Below are positions 24,433 to 33,899 of a DNA stretch of 64,000 bases, one piece after another. Where the stretch lies: positions 1 through 64,000 of the forward strand of contig JAFQBN010000004.1 of assembly GCA_017416685.1 (NCBI GenBank). The letters run 5' to 3'. The stretch comes from Oscillospiraceae bacterium. Its GTDB lineage: Bacteria; Bacillota; Clostridia; Oscillospirales; Oscillospiraceae. Position 1 is the first letter of the stretch; each line of letters opens with the position of its first letter. A program made the position numbers and the translations under genes. A model generated the notes under the pieces. That model did no database searches, had not been told where the DNA came from, and was given only the letters and a program-made list of their open reading frames with translations.

Positions 24433-24481
24433 CGCCAAAAGCATCGTTGAAAAACTATAAATTAAAAACAGGAGGTAAATT

Positions 24482-24970
24482 ATGGCTCATATCAACGAAG
24501 CTGGCGTCAAAAAGATTTGCGAGATCTGCGACAGATACGCAAACGACAAGACGCCTCTGATGATGATCCTGAGCGACATCCAGAATGAATACGGATACAT
24601 TCCTCTGGAAGTCCAGCAGATTGTATCCGAGAAGACCGGCATCTCCGTGGCAGAGATCTACGGCGTTGTCACCTTCTACTCTTTCTTCTCTCTGGAACCC
24701 AAGGGCAAGTACGTCATCGGCTGCTGCCTGGGTACCGCCTGCTACGTCAAGGGTGCGCAGCAGATCATCGACAAGTTCTCCGAGATCATCGGCATCAAGC
24801 CCGGTGAGACCTCTGCTGACGGTCTGTTCACCCTGGATGCTCTGCGCTGCATCGGCGCCTGCGGCATCGCTCCCGCCGTCACCATCAACGGCAAGGTGTA
24901 CCCCAAGGTCACCGTTGACGCTGTGCCCGGCATCGTGGAAGAATATCGCGCTATGGGAGGTGCCAACTAA
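24482..24970 (+). CDS. hydC: Electron-bifurcating [FeFe]-hydrogenase subunit HydC (NuoE-like)
   Basis: Thioredoxin-like [2Fe-2S] subunit of the trimeric hydrogenase. 162 residues, similar to the NuoE 24-kDa subunit: VAEIYGVVTFYSFFSLEPKGKYVIGCCLGTACYVKGA and DALRCIGACGIAP give the four cluster Cys. The stop overlaps the hydB start (TAATG). A consensus AGGAGGT precedes the ATG. Confidence 0.95.
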   Translation: MAHINEAGVKKICEICDRYANDKTPLMMILSDIQNEYGYIPLEVQQIVSEKTGISVAEIYGVVTFYSFFSLEPKGKYVIGCCLGTACYVKGAQQIIDKFSEIIGIKPGETSADGLFTLDALRCIGACGIAPAVTINGKVYPKVTVDAVPGIVEEYRAMGGAN

Positions 24971-26850
24971 TGAAGAATTTTGCTGAACTCGACGCTAAGA
25001 TCTGCAGCTGTACCGAGTCTCTGACCGCCAAGCTGGACGGTTCCAACGGCAAGCGTGCCATCCTGCTGTGTGGTGGTACCGGTTGTATCTCCTCCAACTC
25101 TCTGGAGATCAAGGAGAAGTTCGAGAAGCTGGTCGCCGACAACAACATGGGTGACAAGGTCACCGTCAACGTGGTCGGCTGCTTCGGCTTCTGCTCTCAG
25201 GGCCCCTTCGTTAAGATCTTCCCCGAGGATACTCTGTACCGTCTGGTCACCCTGGACGATGTTGACGAGATCTTCGAGAAGGACATCAAGGGCGGCGAGA
25301 TTATCGAGCGCCTGCTGTACGTCGACCCCAACACCAAGGAGAAGGTCGCCAAGCAGGATGACATCACCTTCTACAAGAAGCAGAAGCGCGTCGCTCTGCA
25401 CGGCGGCGGTGTCATCAATCCCGAGGACATCAACGAGGCTATGGGCTACGGCGCTTTCCAGGGCATCAAGCGCGCCCTGACCATGACCCCTCAGGAGGTC
25501 ATTGACGAGGTTCTGGCTGCCGGCCTGCGCGGCCGCGGCGGTGCCGGCTTCCCCACCGGCCGTAAGTGGTCCTTCGCTTATGCCAATCAGGCCGACCAGA
25601 AGTACGTTGTCTGTAACGGTGACGAGGGTGACCCCGGCGCCTTCATGGACCGCTCCATTCTGGAGGGCAACCCCTACGCCGTCATCGAGGGTATGATGAT
25701 CGCCGGTTACGCCATTGGCGCTACCGAGGGTTACTTCTACGTACGTGCCGAGTACCCCATCGCCGTCAACCGTCTGCGCAACGCTATCAAGCAGATGAAT
25801 GAGATCGGCATTCTGGGTGAAAATATCATGGGCAGCGGCTTCAGTTTCCAGGCTCACATCCGTCTGGGCGCCGGCGCCTTCGTCTGTGGTGAGGAGACCG
25901 CTCTGCTCAACTCCATCGAGGGTCAGCGCGGTATGCCTCGTCCCCGTCCTCCCTTCCCCGCTGTGAAGGGTCTGTGGGGCAAGCCCACCGTCGTGAACAA
26001 CGTCGAGACTCTGGCCTGCGTGCCCTACATCCTGCGTGAGGGTGCTGCCGAGTTCGCCAGCTGCGGTACCGAGAAGTCCAAGGGCACCAAGGTGTTCGCT
26101 CTGGGCGGCAAGGTCAACAACGTCGGTCTGGTGGAGATCCCCATGGGTACCACCCTGCGCGAGCTGATCTACGACATCGGCGGCGGCATTCCCGACGGCA
26201 AGGCCTTTAAGGCCATTCAGACCGGCGGTCCTTCCGGCGGCTGCCTGACCGCTGCCAACCTGGACGAGCCCATCGACTTTGACAACCTGGTTGCCAAGGG
26301 TTCCATGATGGGTTCCGGCGGCGCCATCGTCATGGACGAGGACAACTGCATGGTCGACGTGGCTAAGTTCTACATGGAGTTTATCTGTGACGAATCCTGC
26401 GGCAAGTGCTCTCCCTGCCGTGTGGGTACCAAGCGTATGCTGGAGATCCTGACCCGCATCACCGAGGGCAACGGCACCATGCAGGATCTGGAGGAGCTGG
26501 AGGAGCTGGGCAACACCGTTAAGGCCAACTCCCTGTGCGCTCTGGGTCAGACTGCTGCCAACCCCATCATCTCCACTCTGACTCACTTCCGTGACGAGTA
26601 TCTGGCTCACATCCAGGATAAGCAGTGCCCTGCCAAGGTTTGCAAGAACCTGATGCAGTACACCATTATCCAGGACAAGTGCTTCGGCTGCGGCATGTGT
26701 ACCAAGGCCTGCCCCGCCGACGCCATCTACAAGACCGATTACACCGCTCCCGGCAAGAAGCTGCCTTCTTACCAGATCGATCCGGCCAAGTGCGTGAAGT
26801 GCGGCGCCTGTATCGCTACCTGTAAGTTCAAGGCTATCATCAAGGAGTAA
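24970..26850 (+). CDS. hydB: Electron-bifurcating [FeFe]-hydrogenase subunit HydB (NuoF-like)
   Basis: A 626-residue flavoprotein that binds FMN and NAD(H) and is the bifurcating centre in HydABC complexes. In order: an N-terminal thioredoxin-like [2Fe-2S] domain (about 20-110); the NuoF core with GRGGAGFPTGRKW for FMN, GDEGDPGAFMDR and ESCGKCSPCRVGT for a [4Fe-4S] cluster; and two C-terminal ferredoxin motifs (CFGCGMCTKACP and CVKCGACIATC). The extra N- and C-terminal domains separate HydB from plain NuoF. Confidence 0.95.
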   Translation: MKNFAELDAKICSCTESLTAKLDGSNGKRAILLCGGTGCISSNSLEIKEKFEKLVADNNMGDKVTVNVVGCFGFCSQGPFVKIFPEDTLYRLVTLDDVDEIFEKDIKGGEIIERLLYVDPNTKEKVAKQDDITFYKKQKRVALHGGGVINPEDINEAMGYGAFQGIKRALTMTPQEVIDEVLAAGLRGRGGAGFPTGRKWSFAYANQADQKYVVCNGDEGDPGAFMDRSILEGNPYAVIEGMMIAGYAIGATEGYFYVRAEYPIAVNRLRNAIKQMNEIGILGENIMGSGFSFQAHIRLGAGAFVCGEETALLNSIEGQRGMPRPRPPFPAVKGLWGKPTVVNNVETLACVPYILREGAAEFASCGTEKSKGTKVFALGGKVNNVGLVEIPMGTTLRELIYDIGGGIPDGKAFKAIQTGGPSGGCLTAANLDEPIDFDNLVAKGSMMGSGGAIVMDEDNCMVDVAKFYMEFICDESCGKCSPCRVGTKRMLEILTRITEGNGTMQDLEELEELGNTVKANSLCALGQTAANPIISTLTHFRDEYLAHIQDKQCPAKVCKNLMQYTIIQDKCFGCGMCTKACPADAIYKTDYTAPGKKLPSYQIDPAKCVKCGACIATCKFKAIIKE

Positions 26851-26865
26851 TAGGAGGACGATCAA

Positions 26866-28638
26866 ATGGCTAAAGTTAACATTAAGATTGAGGGCGTCTC
26901 CTATCAGGTCGAGGAAGGCTTGACCATTCTGGAGGCCGCCAAGCAGTGCGGCTACGAGATTCCCTCCCTGTGTGCATTCAACCACGGCGAGTGCTCCAAC
27001 GGCTCCTGCCGTGTGTGCCTGGTCGAGGTCGTAGGCGCCCGCGGCCTGGTTGCCTCCTGCGTCTACCCCGTCAACGAGGGCATGGAGATCATCATCTCCT
27101 CCCCCAAGGCCACCGAGGCCCGCCGCGCTTCTGTTGAGCTGCTGCTGTCCAACCACAGCCAGCACTGCCAGCAGTGCGACAAGAACGGCAAGTGCGAGCT
27201 GCTGTACGTCGCTTCCGCTACCGGCGCCCGCGAGGGTCGCTTCGCCGGTTCCAAGACCCCCACTACCTATGACGAGCTGACCCCCACCATCGTGCGCGAC
27301 ACCTCCAAGTGTATCCTGTGCGGCCGCTGCGTGGCCCGCTGCAAGAACGCGCATGGCAAGGACATGGGCATCCTCGGCTTCGAGAACCGTGGCTTCAACA
27401 CCATCGTGGCTCCCGCTGAGAACCGTTCCTTCATCAACTCCCCCTGTATCATGTGCGGTCAGTGTATCAACGTCTGCCCCACCGGCGCTCTGATGGAGAA
27501 GTCCGAGATCGCCAAGGTGGACGCCGCCATGAAGGCCGGCAAGTATGTCATCGTGCAGACCGCTCCTGCCGTCCGCGCCGCTCTGGGCGAGGAGTTCGGC
27601 ATGAAGATCGGCACTCCCGTTACCGGCAAGATGGTCGCTGCTCTGCGCCGTCTGGGCTTCAAGAAGGTGTTTGACACCAACTTCGCTGCCGACCTGACCA
27701 TCATGGAGGAGGGTACCGAGCTGCTCAGCCGTCTGACCAACGGCGGCGTGCTGCCCATGATCACCTCCTGCTCCCCCGGCTGGGTCAACTATGCCGAGTA
27801 CAACTTCGGTGACCTGCTGCCCCACCTGTCCTCCTGCAAGTCTCCCCACGAGATGTTCGGCGCCATCCTGAAGACCTACTATGCCGAGAAGATCGGTGTC
27901 AAGCCCGAGGATATGTACGTTGTGTCCATCATGCCCTGCTCCTGCAAGAAGTTCGAGAAGGAGCGCGATCAGCTGAAGACCAACGGCATGCCCGATGTGG
28001 ACGCCGTTCTGACCACCCGCGAGCTGGGTCGCCTGATCCGCCGCGCCGGCATCAACTTCCCCAAGCTGCCCGACGAGGATTTCGACACCGATATCGTCCA
28101 CGATTACAGCGGTGCCGGCGTTATCTTCGGCGTGACCGGCGGCGTTATGGAGGCTGCTCTGCGCACCGTCTACTTCAAGCTGACCGGCAAGGAGTATGAG
28201 AAGATCAACTTCACCGAGGTCCGCGGTCTGGAGGGCGTGCGCGAGGCTACCATCGACATCAACGGCACTGCCGTCAACGTCGCTGTTGCCAACGGCATGA
28301 AGGGTGCCAAGATCCTGTTGGACGACATCCGCGCCGGCAAGAGCAAGTATCACTTCATCGAGATCATGGGCTGCCCCGGCGGCTGCATCAATGGCGGCGG
28401 CCAGCCCTACGTCCGTGACGTGTTCCTGCCCAACGAGGACGACGACATCATGGACACCTATATCCAGAAGCGCGCCAACGCTCTGTACAGCGAGGACGAG
28501 CGTCAGGTCATCCGTCAGTCTCACAACAACCCCCAGATCAAGGCCCTGTATGACGAGTTCCTGGGCGAGCCCAACTCTCACAAGGCTCACGAGCTGCTGC
28601 ATACCACCTATGCCGCTCGCGAGGGTTTCAACGACTAA
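26866..28638 (+). CDS. hydA: [FeFe]-hydrogenase catalytic subunit HydA
   Basis: Reduces protons to H2 or oxidises H2 in the bifurcating complex. 590 residues: N-terminal [2Fe-2S] domain (CAFNHGECSNGSCRVC), a His-ligated cluster region (HCQQCDKNGKCEL), two [4Fe-4S] motifs (CILCGRCVARC and CIMCGQCINVC), then the H-cluster domain. The three H-cluster signatures are intact: TSCSPGW, MPCSCKKFEKE and MGCPGGCINGGGQP. Together these give a group A trimeric enzyme that couples H2 to ferredoxin plus NAD(P)H. The second signature has Cys where Ala or Ser is more usual. Confidence 0.96.
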   Translation: MAKVNIKIEGVSYQVEEGLTILEAAKQCGYEIPSLCAFNHGECSNGSCRVCLVEVVGARGLVASCVYPVNEGMEIIISSPKATEARRASVELLLSNHSQHCQQCDKNGKCELLYVASATGAREGRFAGSKTPTTYDELTPTIVRDTSKCILCGRCVARCKNAHGKDMGILGFENRGFNTIVAPAENRSFINSPCIMCGQCINVCPTGALMEKSEIAKVDAAMKAGKYVIVQTAPAVRAALGEEFGMKIGTPVTGKMVAALRRLGFKKVFDTNFAADLTIMEEGTELLSRLTNGGVLPMITSCSPGWVNYAEYNFGDLLPHLSSCKSPHEMFGAILKTYYAEKIGVKPEDMYVVSIMPCSCKKFEKERDQLKTNGMPDVDAVLTTRELGRLIRRAGINFPKLPDEDFDTDIVHDYSGAGVIFGVTGGVMEAALRTVYFKLTGKEYEKINFTEVRGLEGVREATIDINGTAVNVAVANGMKGAKILLDDIRAGKSKYHFIEIMGCPGGCINGGGQPYVRDVFLPNEDDDIMDTYIQKRANALYSEDERQVIRQSHNNPQIKALYDEFLGEPNSHKAHELLHTTYAAREGFND

Positions 28639-28658
28639 TCCATTCTTTGGTATAAGTC

Positions 28659-28692
28659 AAAGGGTGGCGTACCATTTGGTACGCCACCCTTT
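28659..28692 (+). terminator. hydCBA terminator
   Basis: A 15-bp perfect stem (28659-28673 with 28678-28692) followed by T residues, 20 bp after hydA. Confidence 0.92.
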
Positions 28693-28702
28693 TTATGTAA
28701 TG

Positions 28703-28734
28703 AAAAAGCGTTCGGCTTATGCCGAACGCTTTTT
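28703..28734. terminator. Terminator of the mdh-frd operon
   Basis: AAAAAGCGTTCGGC-TTAT-GCCGAACGCTTTTT, a 14-bp stem with A/T flanks that works on both strands and lies 15 bp beyond the frdA stop. Confidence 0.92.
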
Positions 28735-28748
28735 CGTTATAGCAATGC

Positions 28749-30356
28749 TCAGGCGCGCTTGCCGCGATTGGTGTAGTCGGGCAGCAGCTTGGGAGAAACG
28801 ACCTCGGTCTCGATGCCGGCGGCGGCGATCTCCTTCTCGAACTTCTCGATATGCTCCAGAGTCAGCTTACCAACCTTGGTTCCCTTGGCCTTGGCAGCCG
28901 CATTCTGACCGGCACTGCGGCCAAAGACGATGATGTCCAGCAGAGAGTTGCCCATCAGGCGGTTCTTACCGTGGATACCGCCAACAGCCTCGCCGGCCAC
29001 AAACAGGTTGTTGATGTTGGTGGTCATGCAGTCCTCGGTGATGTCCAGACCGCCGTTCTGGTAGTGCAGGGTGGGATAGACCAGAATAGGTTCCTTGCGG
29101 ATATCAATGCCATACTTATCAAACATTCTCCACATGGCGGGAATTCGCTTCATAATGGTACCCTCGCCGCCGATCTTCTCGATCATGGGAGTGTCCAGCC
29201 AAACGCCCTTTCCGTTTCCGGTGTCCACGCCGTTGTCACGCTCGCTGCACTCGCGGATGATGGAGGCGGCAGACACATCGCGGGTCTCCAGAGGATGCAT
29301 GAACACTTCGCCATTCACGTTGACCAGCTTGGCACCCAGCGAGCGAACTTTTTCAGTAACCAGCGCGCCAAAGATCTGCTCGGGGAACGCAACGCCGGTG
29401 GGATGGTACTGCAGAGTCTCGGCATACAGGAGTTTTGCTCCGGCCCGGTAACCCAGCACCAGACCGTCGGCGGTGGCGCCGTAGTGGTTGGAGGTGGGGA
29501 ACCCCTGATAGTGCATACGGCCTGCGCCGCCGGTTGCGATAACCACGGTCTTGGCCTTGGCCACCATCAGCTCGCGGGTCTCCATGTTCATCAGGACGGC
29601 GCCGGCAGCGTTGCCGTTCTCGTCCAAAATCAGCTCGATAGCCGCGGTGAAGTCGATGACGGGGATGTTGCGGTTGAGGACCTCATCACGCAGGGTGCGC
29701 ATAATTTCGGCACCGGAGTAGTCCTTGGCCGCGTGCATACGCTTGCGGGAGGTGCCGCCGCCGTGGGTGGTGATCATGGTGCCGTCGGCATCCTTGTCAA
29801 ATTCCACACCCAGCTCGCTCAGCCACTTGATGGCAATGGGGGCATCGCACACCAGCTTGCTCAGCAGCTCGCGCTTGGCAGCAAAGTGGCCGCCGCCGAA
29901 GGCATCCACAAAGTGGATGGCGGGAGAGTCGTTGGGCTTATCAGCGGCCTGAATACCGCCCTCGGCCATCATGGTGTTGGCGTCGCCGATGCGCAGCTTG
30001 GTGACGATCATAACGTCGGCACCGGCCTCGTGAGCCTCGATAGCCGCGGAAGATCCGGCACCGCCGCCGCCGATGACCAGCACGTCGGTCTCGTAGTCGG
30101 GATGCTCCAGATCCACGCTGTCAGCAGTGATGCGGCTGTGAGCCTGCAGGATGGCAGCCAGCTCGTGCGGGACTTTGTCGCCCTTGTTGGGGCCGATCTT
30201 CAGCACATCAAACTGATCCTGCTTGTAGTCAGGATGGAAGGCGGCCAGCAGATCTTCCTTCTGCTTGGCGGTCATGCGGGCAGGCTCCAGGGCGATGTTC
30301 TTCTCCCGCGCCTGCTCGACCAGCTTCAAAGACTTCTGAAAATTCTCGGAATACAT
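28749..30356 (-). CDS. frdA: Soluble fumarate reductase, flavoprotein subunit
   Basis: Reduces fumarate to succinate in the cytoplasm using FAD. 535 residues. FAD dinucleotide motif VLVIGGGGAGSSAAIEA is at about 92-108. Substrate-site elements are present: YHPTG, ALVTEKVRSLGAKLVN with ETRDVSAA (catalytic Arg) and YPTLHYQNGGL (substrate His). The C-terminal VAGEAVGGIHGKNRLMGNSLLDIIVFGRSAG is the family signature. An 80-residue N-terminal extension precedes the FAD domain. No signal peptide and no membrane-anchor gene follow, so electrons must come from soluble partners. Last gene of the eleven-gene operon, 15 nt after frdB. Confidence 0.9.
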   Translation of the reverse strand: MYSENFQKSLKLVEQAREKNIALEPARMTAKQKEDLLAAFHPDYKQDQFDVLKIGPNKGDKVPHELAAILQAHSRITADSVDLEHPDYETDVLVIGGGGAGSSAAIEAHEAGADVMIVTKLRIGDANTMMAEGGIQAADKPNDSPAIHFVDAFGGGHFAAKRELLSKLVCDAPIAIKWLSELGVEFDKDADGTMITTHGGGTSRKRMHAAKDYSGAEIMRTLRDEVLNRNIPVIDFTAAIELILDENGNAAGAVLMNMETRELMVAKAKTVVIATGGAGRMHYQGFPTSNHYGATADGLVLGYRAGAKLLYAETLQYHPTGVAFPEQIFGALVTEKVRSLGAKLVNVNGEVFMHPLETRDVSAASIIRECSERDNGVDTGNGKGVWLDTPMIEKIGGEGTIMKRIPAMWRMFDKYGIDIRKEPILVYPTLHYQNGGLDITEDCMTTNINNLFVAGEAVGGIHGKNRLMGNSLLDIIVFGRSAGQNAAAKAKGTKVGKLTLEHIEKFEKEIAAAGIETEVVSPKLLPDYTNRGKRA

Positions 30357-30371
30357 AGCGCGCTCCCCTCC

Positions 30372-31046
30372 TTACTTCTCGATCTCGCGGTTGTTGTACA
30401 GCTCTTTCATCTCATCGATGGGTTTCTGCATGAGAGCCTCGATCAGTTCCTTGAAATCACCGTTCTTAATCTCTTTCACACGGTCCTCCAAATGGCCGCA
30501 TCCGGGCGCCAGATACTTGCCGTTGATGCGGCGGGCCAGCATGGCCACCTGAGGATGAGAGATGCCGGCGGGGCAGCGGGAGGAACACACGCCGCACATC
30601 ACGCAGTCAAAGGACTCCTCAGCGCACTTTTCAAAGTCGCCGCGCTGAGCGTAAGCGATGTACTGCATAACGTTCAGTCCCTGAGTGCAGGCCTTGGTGC
30701 AGGCATTGCAGCCGATACAGGCGTAGATCTCGGGGTACAGCTGCATCATGACAGCCTCGGTGGTGGAAACCTTCTCGATGTCGTAGACCTGCTTGACCAG
30801 AGGGAAGAACGGCAGCGTGGCAATATACATGTTGTCCTCCACCTTGGTCTGGCAGGCAAGGCACGCGTGCAGCTCACGGTCGCCCTTGATGCGGTAGATG
30901 GTGGCGCAGGCGCCGCAGAAGCCGTTACGGCAGCCGCAGCCGCGGACCAGCTGGTAGCCTGCGTACTCCATGGCGGTCATAATGGTAAGATTTTCGGGTA
31001 CCTCGTACTTCTTACCAAACAGAAAAATATTTACTGTCTTTTCCAT
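30372..31046 (-). CDS. frdB: Fumarate reductase iron-sulfur subunit
   Basis: Electron-transfer partner of the flavoprotein. 224 residues. The N-terminal plant-type [2Fe-2S] domain has CGCRNGFCGACA then CLAC. The C-terminal domain has CIGCNACTKACTQ and CVMCGVCSSRCP, giving two clusters. It differs from classical FrdB, where the 3Fe-4S cluster contacts quinone and a membrane anchor; no such anchor is coded here. The 12-nt gap to the Flx-like reductase gene suggests FrdB docks to the Flx/Hdr module. Confidence 0.88.
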   Translation of the reverse strand: MEKTVNIFLFGKKYEVPENLTIMTAMEYAGYQLVRGCGCRNGFCGACATIYRIKGDRELHACLACQTKVEDNMYIATLPFFPLVKQVYDIEKVSTTEAVMMQLYPEIYACIGCNACTKACTQGLNVMQYIAYAQRGDFEKCAEESFDCVMCGVCSSRCPAGISHPQVAMLARRINGKYLAPGCGHLEDRVKEIKNGDFKELIEALMQKPIDEMKELYNNREIEK

Positions 31047-31058
31047 ACCTATTCTCCT

Positions 31059-31886
31059 TTAATACTCGGCAGGCAGCTCGTCCAGCTCATCACAGCGGAA
31101 CACAGGGCCGTCCTTGCAGACATATTTGGCGCCCACGTTGCATCTGCCGCATTTACCCACGCCGCACTTCATGCGCAGTTCCAAGGTGGTGTAAACGTTG
31201 GTCTTTTCAAAGCCAATGCTGCACAGGCCTTCCAGCGTAAACTTGATCATGATGGGCGGGCCGCACAGGACCGCCACCTTGTTGGTGTCGAAGCCCAGCT
31301 CCTTGACATAGTTGGGAACGAAACCCACATGGCCGTCCCACCCCTCCTGAGGATTATCAATGGTCAGGTGGACATTGACGCCGCTGTCGGTGGACCACTC
31401 TTCGATGATCTCCTTGTAGTCCAGCAGATCATCCTTACTGCGGGAACCGTAGACGATGTCGATCTTACCGTAGCGGTCGCGGTAGTGGCGGCAGTAGTTG
31501 ATGACGGAGCGCAGCGGAGCCAGCCCCACGCCGCCGGCGATAAACAGCAGATCACGGCCGGCGAACACGTCGTCCACAGGGAAGGGCTTTCCGTAGGGGC
31601 CGCGGATGGTGATCTGCTGGCCGGGTTCGGCCTGATGCAGCCAATCGGTCACGCAGCCGCACTTTTTAATGGAGAATTCCATGTACTCGGTGTTGGTGGG
31701 AGACGAGGTAATGGAGAACATGGCCTCGCCCACACCGGGGATGGAGAGCATGGCACACTGACCGGGTCTGTGGTCAAAGGCCTTTTTCCCATCGGGCGTC
31801 ACGACCCGGAAGGTCTTGATATCCGGAGTATCAATGCGCACGTCGGTAATAACACCGAGCTGGGGAATCAGGGTTTCGTTTTTCAC
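31059..31886 (-). CDS. FlxA-like FAD/NAD(P)-binding oxidoreductase subunit
   Basis: A ferredoxin-reductase-fold subunit of 275 residues, like FlxA of FlxABCD and the gamma subunit of sulfhydrogenases. It should oxidise NAD(P)H. The FAD domain contains RPGQCAMLSIPG and MFSITSSP (the RxYS-type FAD motif degenerate here as MFSITSS). The NAD domain has LLFIAGGVGLAPLRS, then VLCGPPIMIKFT. The C-terminal CGVGKCGRCNVG binds a [2Fe-2S] cluster. I chose the GTG at 31886, with GGAGGGG 7 nt upstream; it overlaps the previous stop (GTGA). Specificity for NADH or NADPH cannot be read reliably. Confidence 0.87.
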   Translation of the reverse strand: MKNETLIPQLGVITDVRIDTPDIKTFRVVTPDGKKAFDHRPGQCAMLSIPGVGEAMFSITSSPTNTEYMEFSIKKCGCVTDWLHQAEPGQQITIRGPYGKPFPVDDVFAGRDLLFIAGGVGLAPLRSVINYCRHYRDRYGKIDIVYGSRSKDDLLDYKEIIEEWSTDSGVNVHLTIDNPQEGWDGHVGFVPNYVKELGFDTNKVAVLCGPPIMIKFTLEGLCSIGFEKTNVYTTLELRMKCGVGKCGRCNVGAKYVCKDGPVFRCDELDELPAEY

Positions 31887-32908
31887 TTGGTCTCCCCTCC
31901 GATCTTCTTCATGACCTTCACGATGTTCATCGAAATGGGACACTTGGCCAGACAGCGGCCGCAGCCGACACAGCTGAACAATCCGTCGTTGTTCTCGGGG
32001 TAGTAAACCAGCTTGTGCATAAAGCGCTGGCGGAAGCGTTCCTTTTGGGTCAGGCGGTTGTTGCCGTGAGCCATACGGGTGAACTCGGAATACATGCAGG
32101 AGTCCCAGCAGCGGTAACGGATCACGCCGTTGCCGGTGTTGAAATCCTTAATGTCATAGCACTGACAGGTGGGACACACAAAGGTGCAGGTACCGCAGCC
32201 AAGGCAGGACTGGGACAGCTCATCCCACTCGGGCCGGTTAAACAGCTCGTCGGTCTTGCCGCCGCCGAAGCCGTCGGTGGTGACGTTCTTCAGGGGCAGC
32301 TTATCCATGATCTTGCCGATCTGCTCCTTCTGGGCCTTTACCACGGCATCGTCGCTGTCCTCGGTCAGGGCGGCGATCTTGCTCAGCAGCTGCTCACCTT
32401 TTTCGGTGTTGGCCCGGAAGAAGATCTCCGTCTCGGTCTTCCATGCGGTGATGTCACCGGCAGGCTCGGCGGGATCAATGCCGAAAGTCTTGCAGAAACA
32501 GGTCTCGGAGGGTCGGGTACATGCCAGAGACACGATCACGCCGTGGGCGCGGCGATTTGCGTAGAAACTGTCCACAGGCTCGCTCAGGAACACGCGGTCC
32601 AGAATGTCGAAGCTCTTCACGTCGCAGGCACGGACACCGAAAACAACGAAGTCCTCGCCCTCGGTGCGGGTGTCGATGATCTCGATATTCTTTCCTTCGG
32701 TCTTGAAGCGCATCAGATCCTCGGTCTGGGGGAAGAAGAAATCCTTGGGGCTGCGCACGGTATTCAGGGCGCCGCTCCAGACAGTCCCCTCCTCCCACTT
32801 CTTGTAGGCAGCACTGCCATCAGTCTGGTCCACAGGCAGATACAGTGCGGCGTTCTTTGCGATCTGCGCAAATACAAGATCGATCTTATCAAGAGAACAC
32901 TTACGCAT
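31883..32908 (-). CDS. FlxB-like iron-sulfur subunit (4Fe-4S dicluster)
   Basis: A 341-residue protein of the family that includes the sulfhydrogenase beta subunit and FlxB/FlxC. The N-terminal ~220 residues carry the family segment VVFGVRACDVKSFDILDRVF and SLACTRPSETCFC. The C-terminal ferredoxin-like part has CLGCGTCTFVCPTCQC and CVGCGRCLAKCP. It likely wires the NAD(P)H-oxidising subunit to HdrA/MvhD. The ATG at 32908 has GGAGGG before it. It overlaps the FlxA-like gene by 4 nt and the preceding gene by 8 nt. Confidence 0.85.
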   Translation of the reverse strand: MRKCSLDKIDLVFAQIAKNAALYLPVDQTDGSAAYKKWEEGTVWSGALNTVRSPKDFFFPQTEDLMRFKTEGKNIEIIDTRTEGEDFVVFGVRACDVKSFDILDRVFLSEPVDSFYANRRAHGVIVSLACTRPSETCFCKTFGIDPAEPAGDITAWKTETEIFFRANTEKGEQLLSKIAALTEDSDDAVVKAQKEQIGKIMDKLPLKNVTTDGFGGGKTDELFNRPEWDELSQSCLGCGTCTFVCPTCQCYDIKDFNTGNGVIRYRCWDSCMYSEFTRMAHGNNRLTQKERFRQRFMHKLVYYPENNDGLFSCVGCGRCLAKCPISMNIVKVMKKIGGETK

Positions 32909-33899
32909 TGTTATCCCTCCTGTCAAAAACCTCACCGGGTTCCAGATCCTCGGTGGTGTAGTTCACCAGCGGGGCGCGGGAGCCAACCTCGGCTCCGGCC
33001 TGATAGTCACCGTAGAACTCATTGATATCCTTGATGAACTTGCGGTTGAGCAGGTGCAGGGGGATGTTCTGGGGACATACGCGGGAACACTCACCGCAGT
33101 CGGTGCAGCGGCCGGCCACGTGGAACGCGCGGATGATGTGGAACAGCTTCTCCTCAAAGCTGTTGGCGGGAGACTTGTTCTCCACACCGGAGTTGGGGTT
33201 GTCAAACACGCACTTCTCGCAGGTGCAGGCGGGGCAGGCATCGCGGCAGGCGTTGCAGCGGATGCAGCGGGACAGCTCGTTCTGCCAGAAGGCAAACCGC
33301 TCGTCGGGACTCATCGCCTCCAGTCGTGCCACCTCGTCAAAGCGGGCGGAGTCGATCACATCGCCCTCCTCCCCCATCAGCTCGTCATAGGCCACGTGTT
33401 TTTTGCTCTTGCAGTTGATGCAGCGCTCGGCCAGCACGTCGGCAGCGGCAACGCTCACGGGAGCGTCGGCGTACAGGGTGGTGACTTTCATATCTTCGCC
33501 GGTGGTGTCGATGGAAGAAATACCGTCACCGCAGACGGCCTTCACCTTGGCGATGTCAGCCATCCCTTCACAGGGGATACCCACGGCGTACACCTTCTCC
33601 CGGTCGAAGCGATGTTCAGTCAGCAGCTGGTTAAAGCTGTATGTATCGCAGGGCTTCAGAAACACCAGGATCTTACCCTCGCACTTACCGGCCCGGGCGA
33701 CCAGATATTTGGAAACATTTGCGCCGCAGAAATCATTGAACACGAAGCCGGCGTTCAATTCCTCAACACAGTTGAACATCTTTGGGGTCACGTCGTAGTC
33801 AAACTCACCGGCCGCCCAGCCCAGTACGCAGCTGACCGTGCCGTTGGAGAGAAGCTCAGATGCTTTGTTCAGCAGCTGTTCACGGGTTACTTTTTGCAT
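32901..33899 (-). CDS. FlxC-like iron-sulfur subunit, paralogue of its downstream neighbour
   Basis: 332 residues with the same architecture as the next gene: a ~170-residue N-terminal domain with VFLKPCDTYSFNQLL, where the neighbour has FGVRACDVKSFDIL, then CINCK and two four-Cys motifs (CIRCNACRDACPAC and CTDCGECSRVCP). The pair corresponds to FlxB and FlxC of the known FlxABCD module, both expected to be electron conduits. Which is B and which is C is arbitrary here. It overlaps mvhD by 13 nt. Confidence 0.83.
   Translation of the reverse strand: MQKVTREQLLNKASELLSNGTVSCVLGWAAGEFDYDVTPKMFNCVEELNAGFVFNDFCGANVSKYLVARAGKCEGKILVFLKPCDTYSFNQLLTEHRFDREKVYAVGIPCEGMADIAKVKAVCGDGISSIDTTGEDMKVTTLYADAPVSVAAADVLAERCINCKSKKHVAYDELMGEEGDVIDSARFDEVARLEAMSPDERFAFWQNELSRCIRCNACRDACPACTCEKCVFDNPNSGVENKSPANSFEEKLFHIIRAFHVAGRCTDCGECSRVCPQNIPLHLLNRKFIKDINEFYGDYQAGAEVGSRAPLVNYTTEDLEPGEVFDRRDNNA

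Noticed and set aside
24967-28602. 1,211-codon open frame on the minus strand opposite hydCBA
   Set aside because: It is antisense to three hydrogenase genes with complete cofactor motifs; its composition (Val, Leu, Gly, His, Asp runs) is that of a shadow frame in GC-rich, codon-biased DNA, and it has no ribosome site.
28851-32003. 1,050-codon plus-strand frame opposite frdA, frdB and the FlxA-like gene
   Set aside because: Antisense to well-supported genes; no recognisable domain; same shadow-frame composition.
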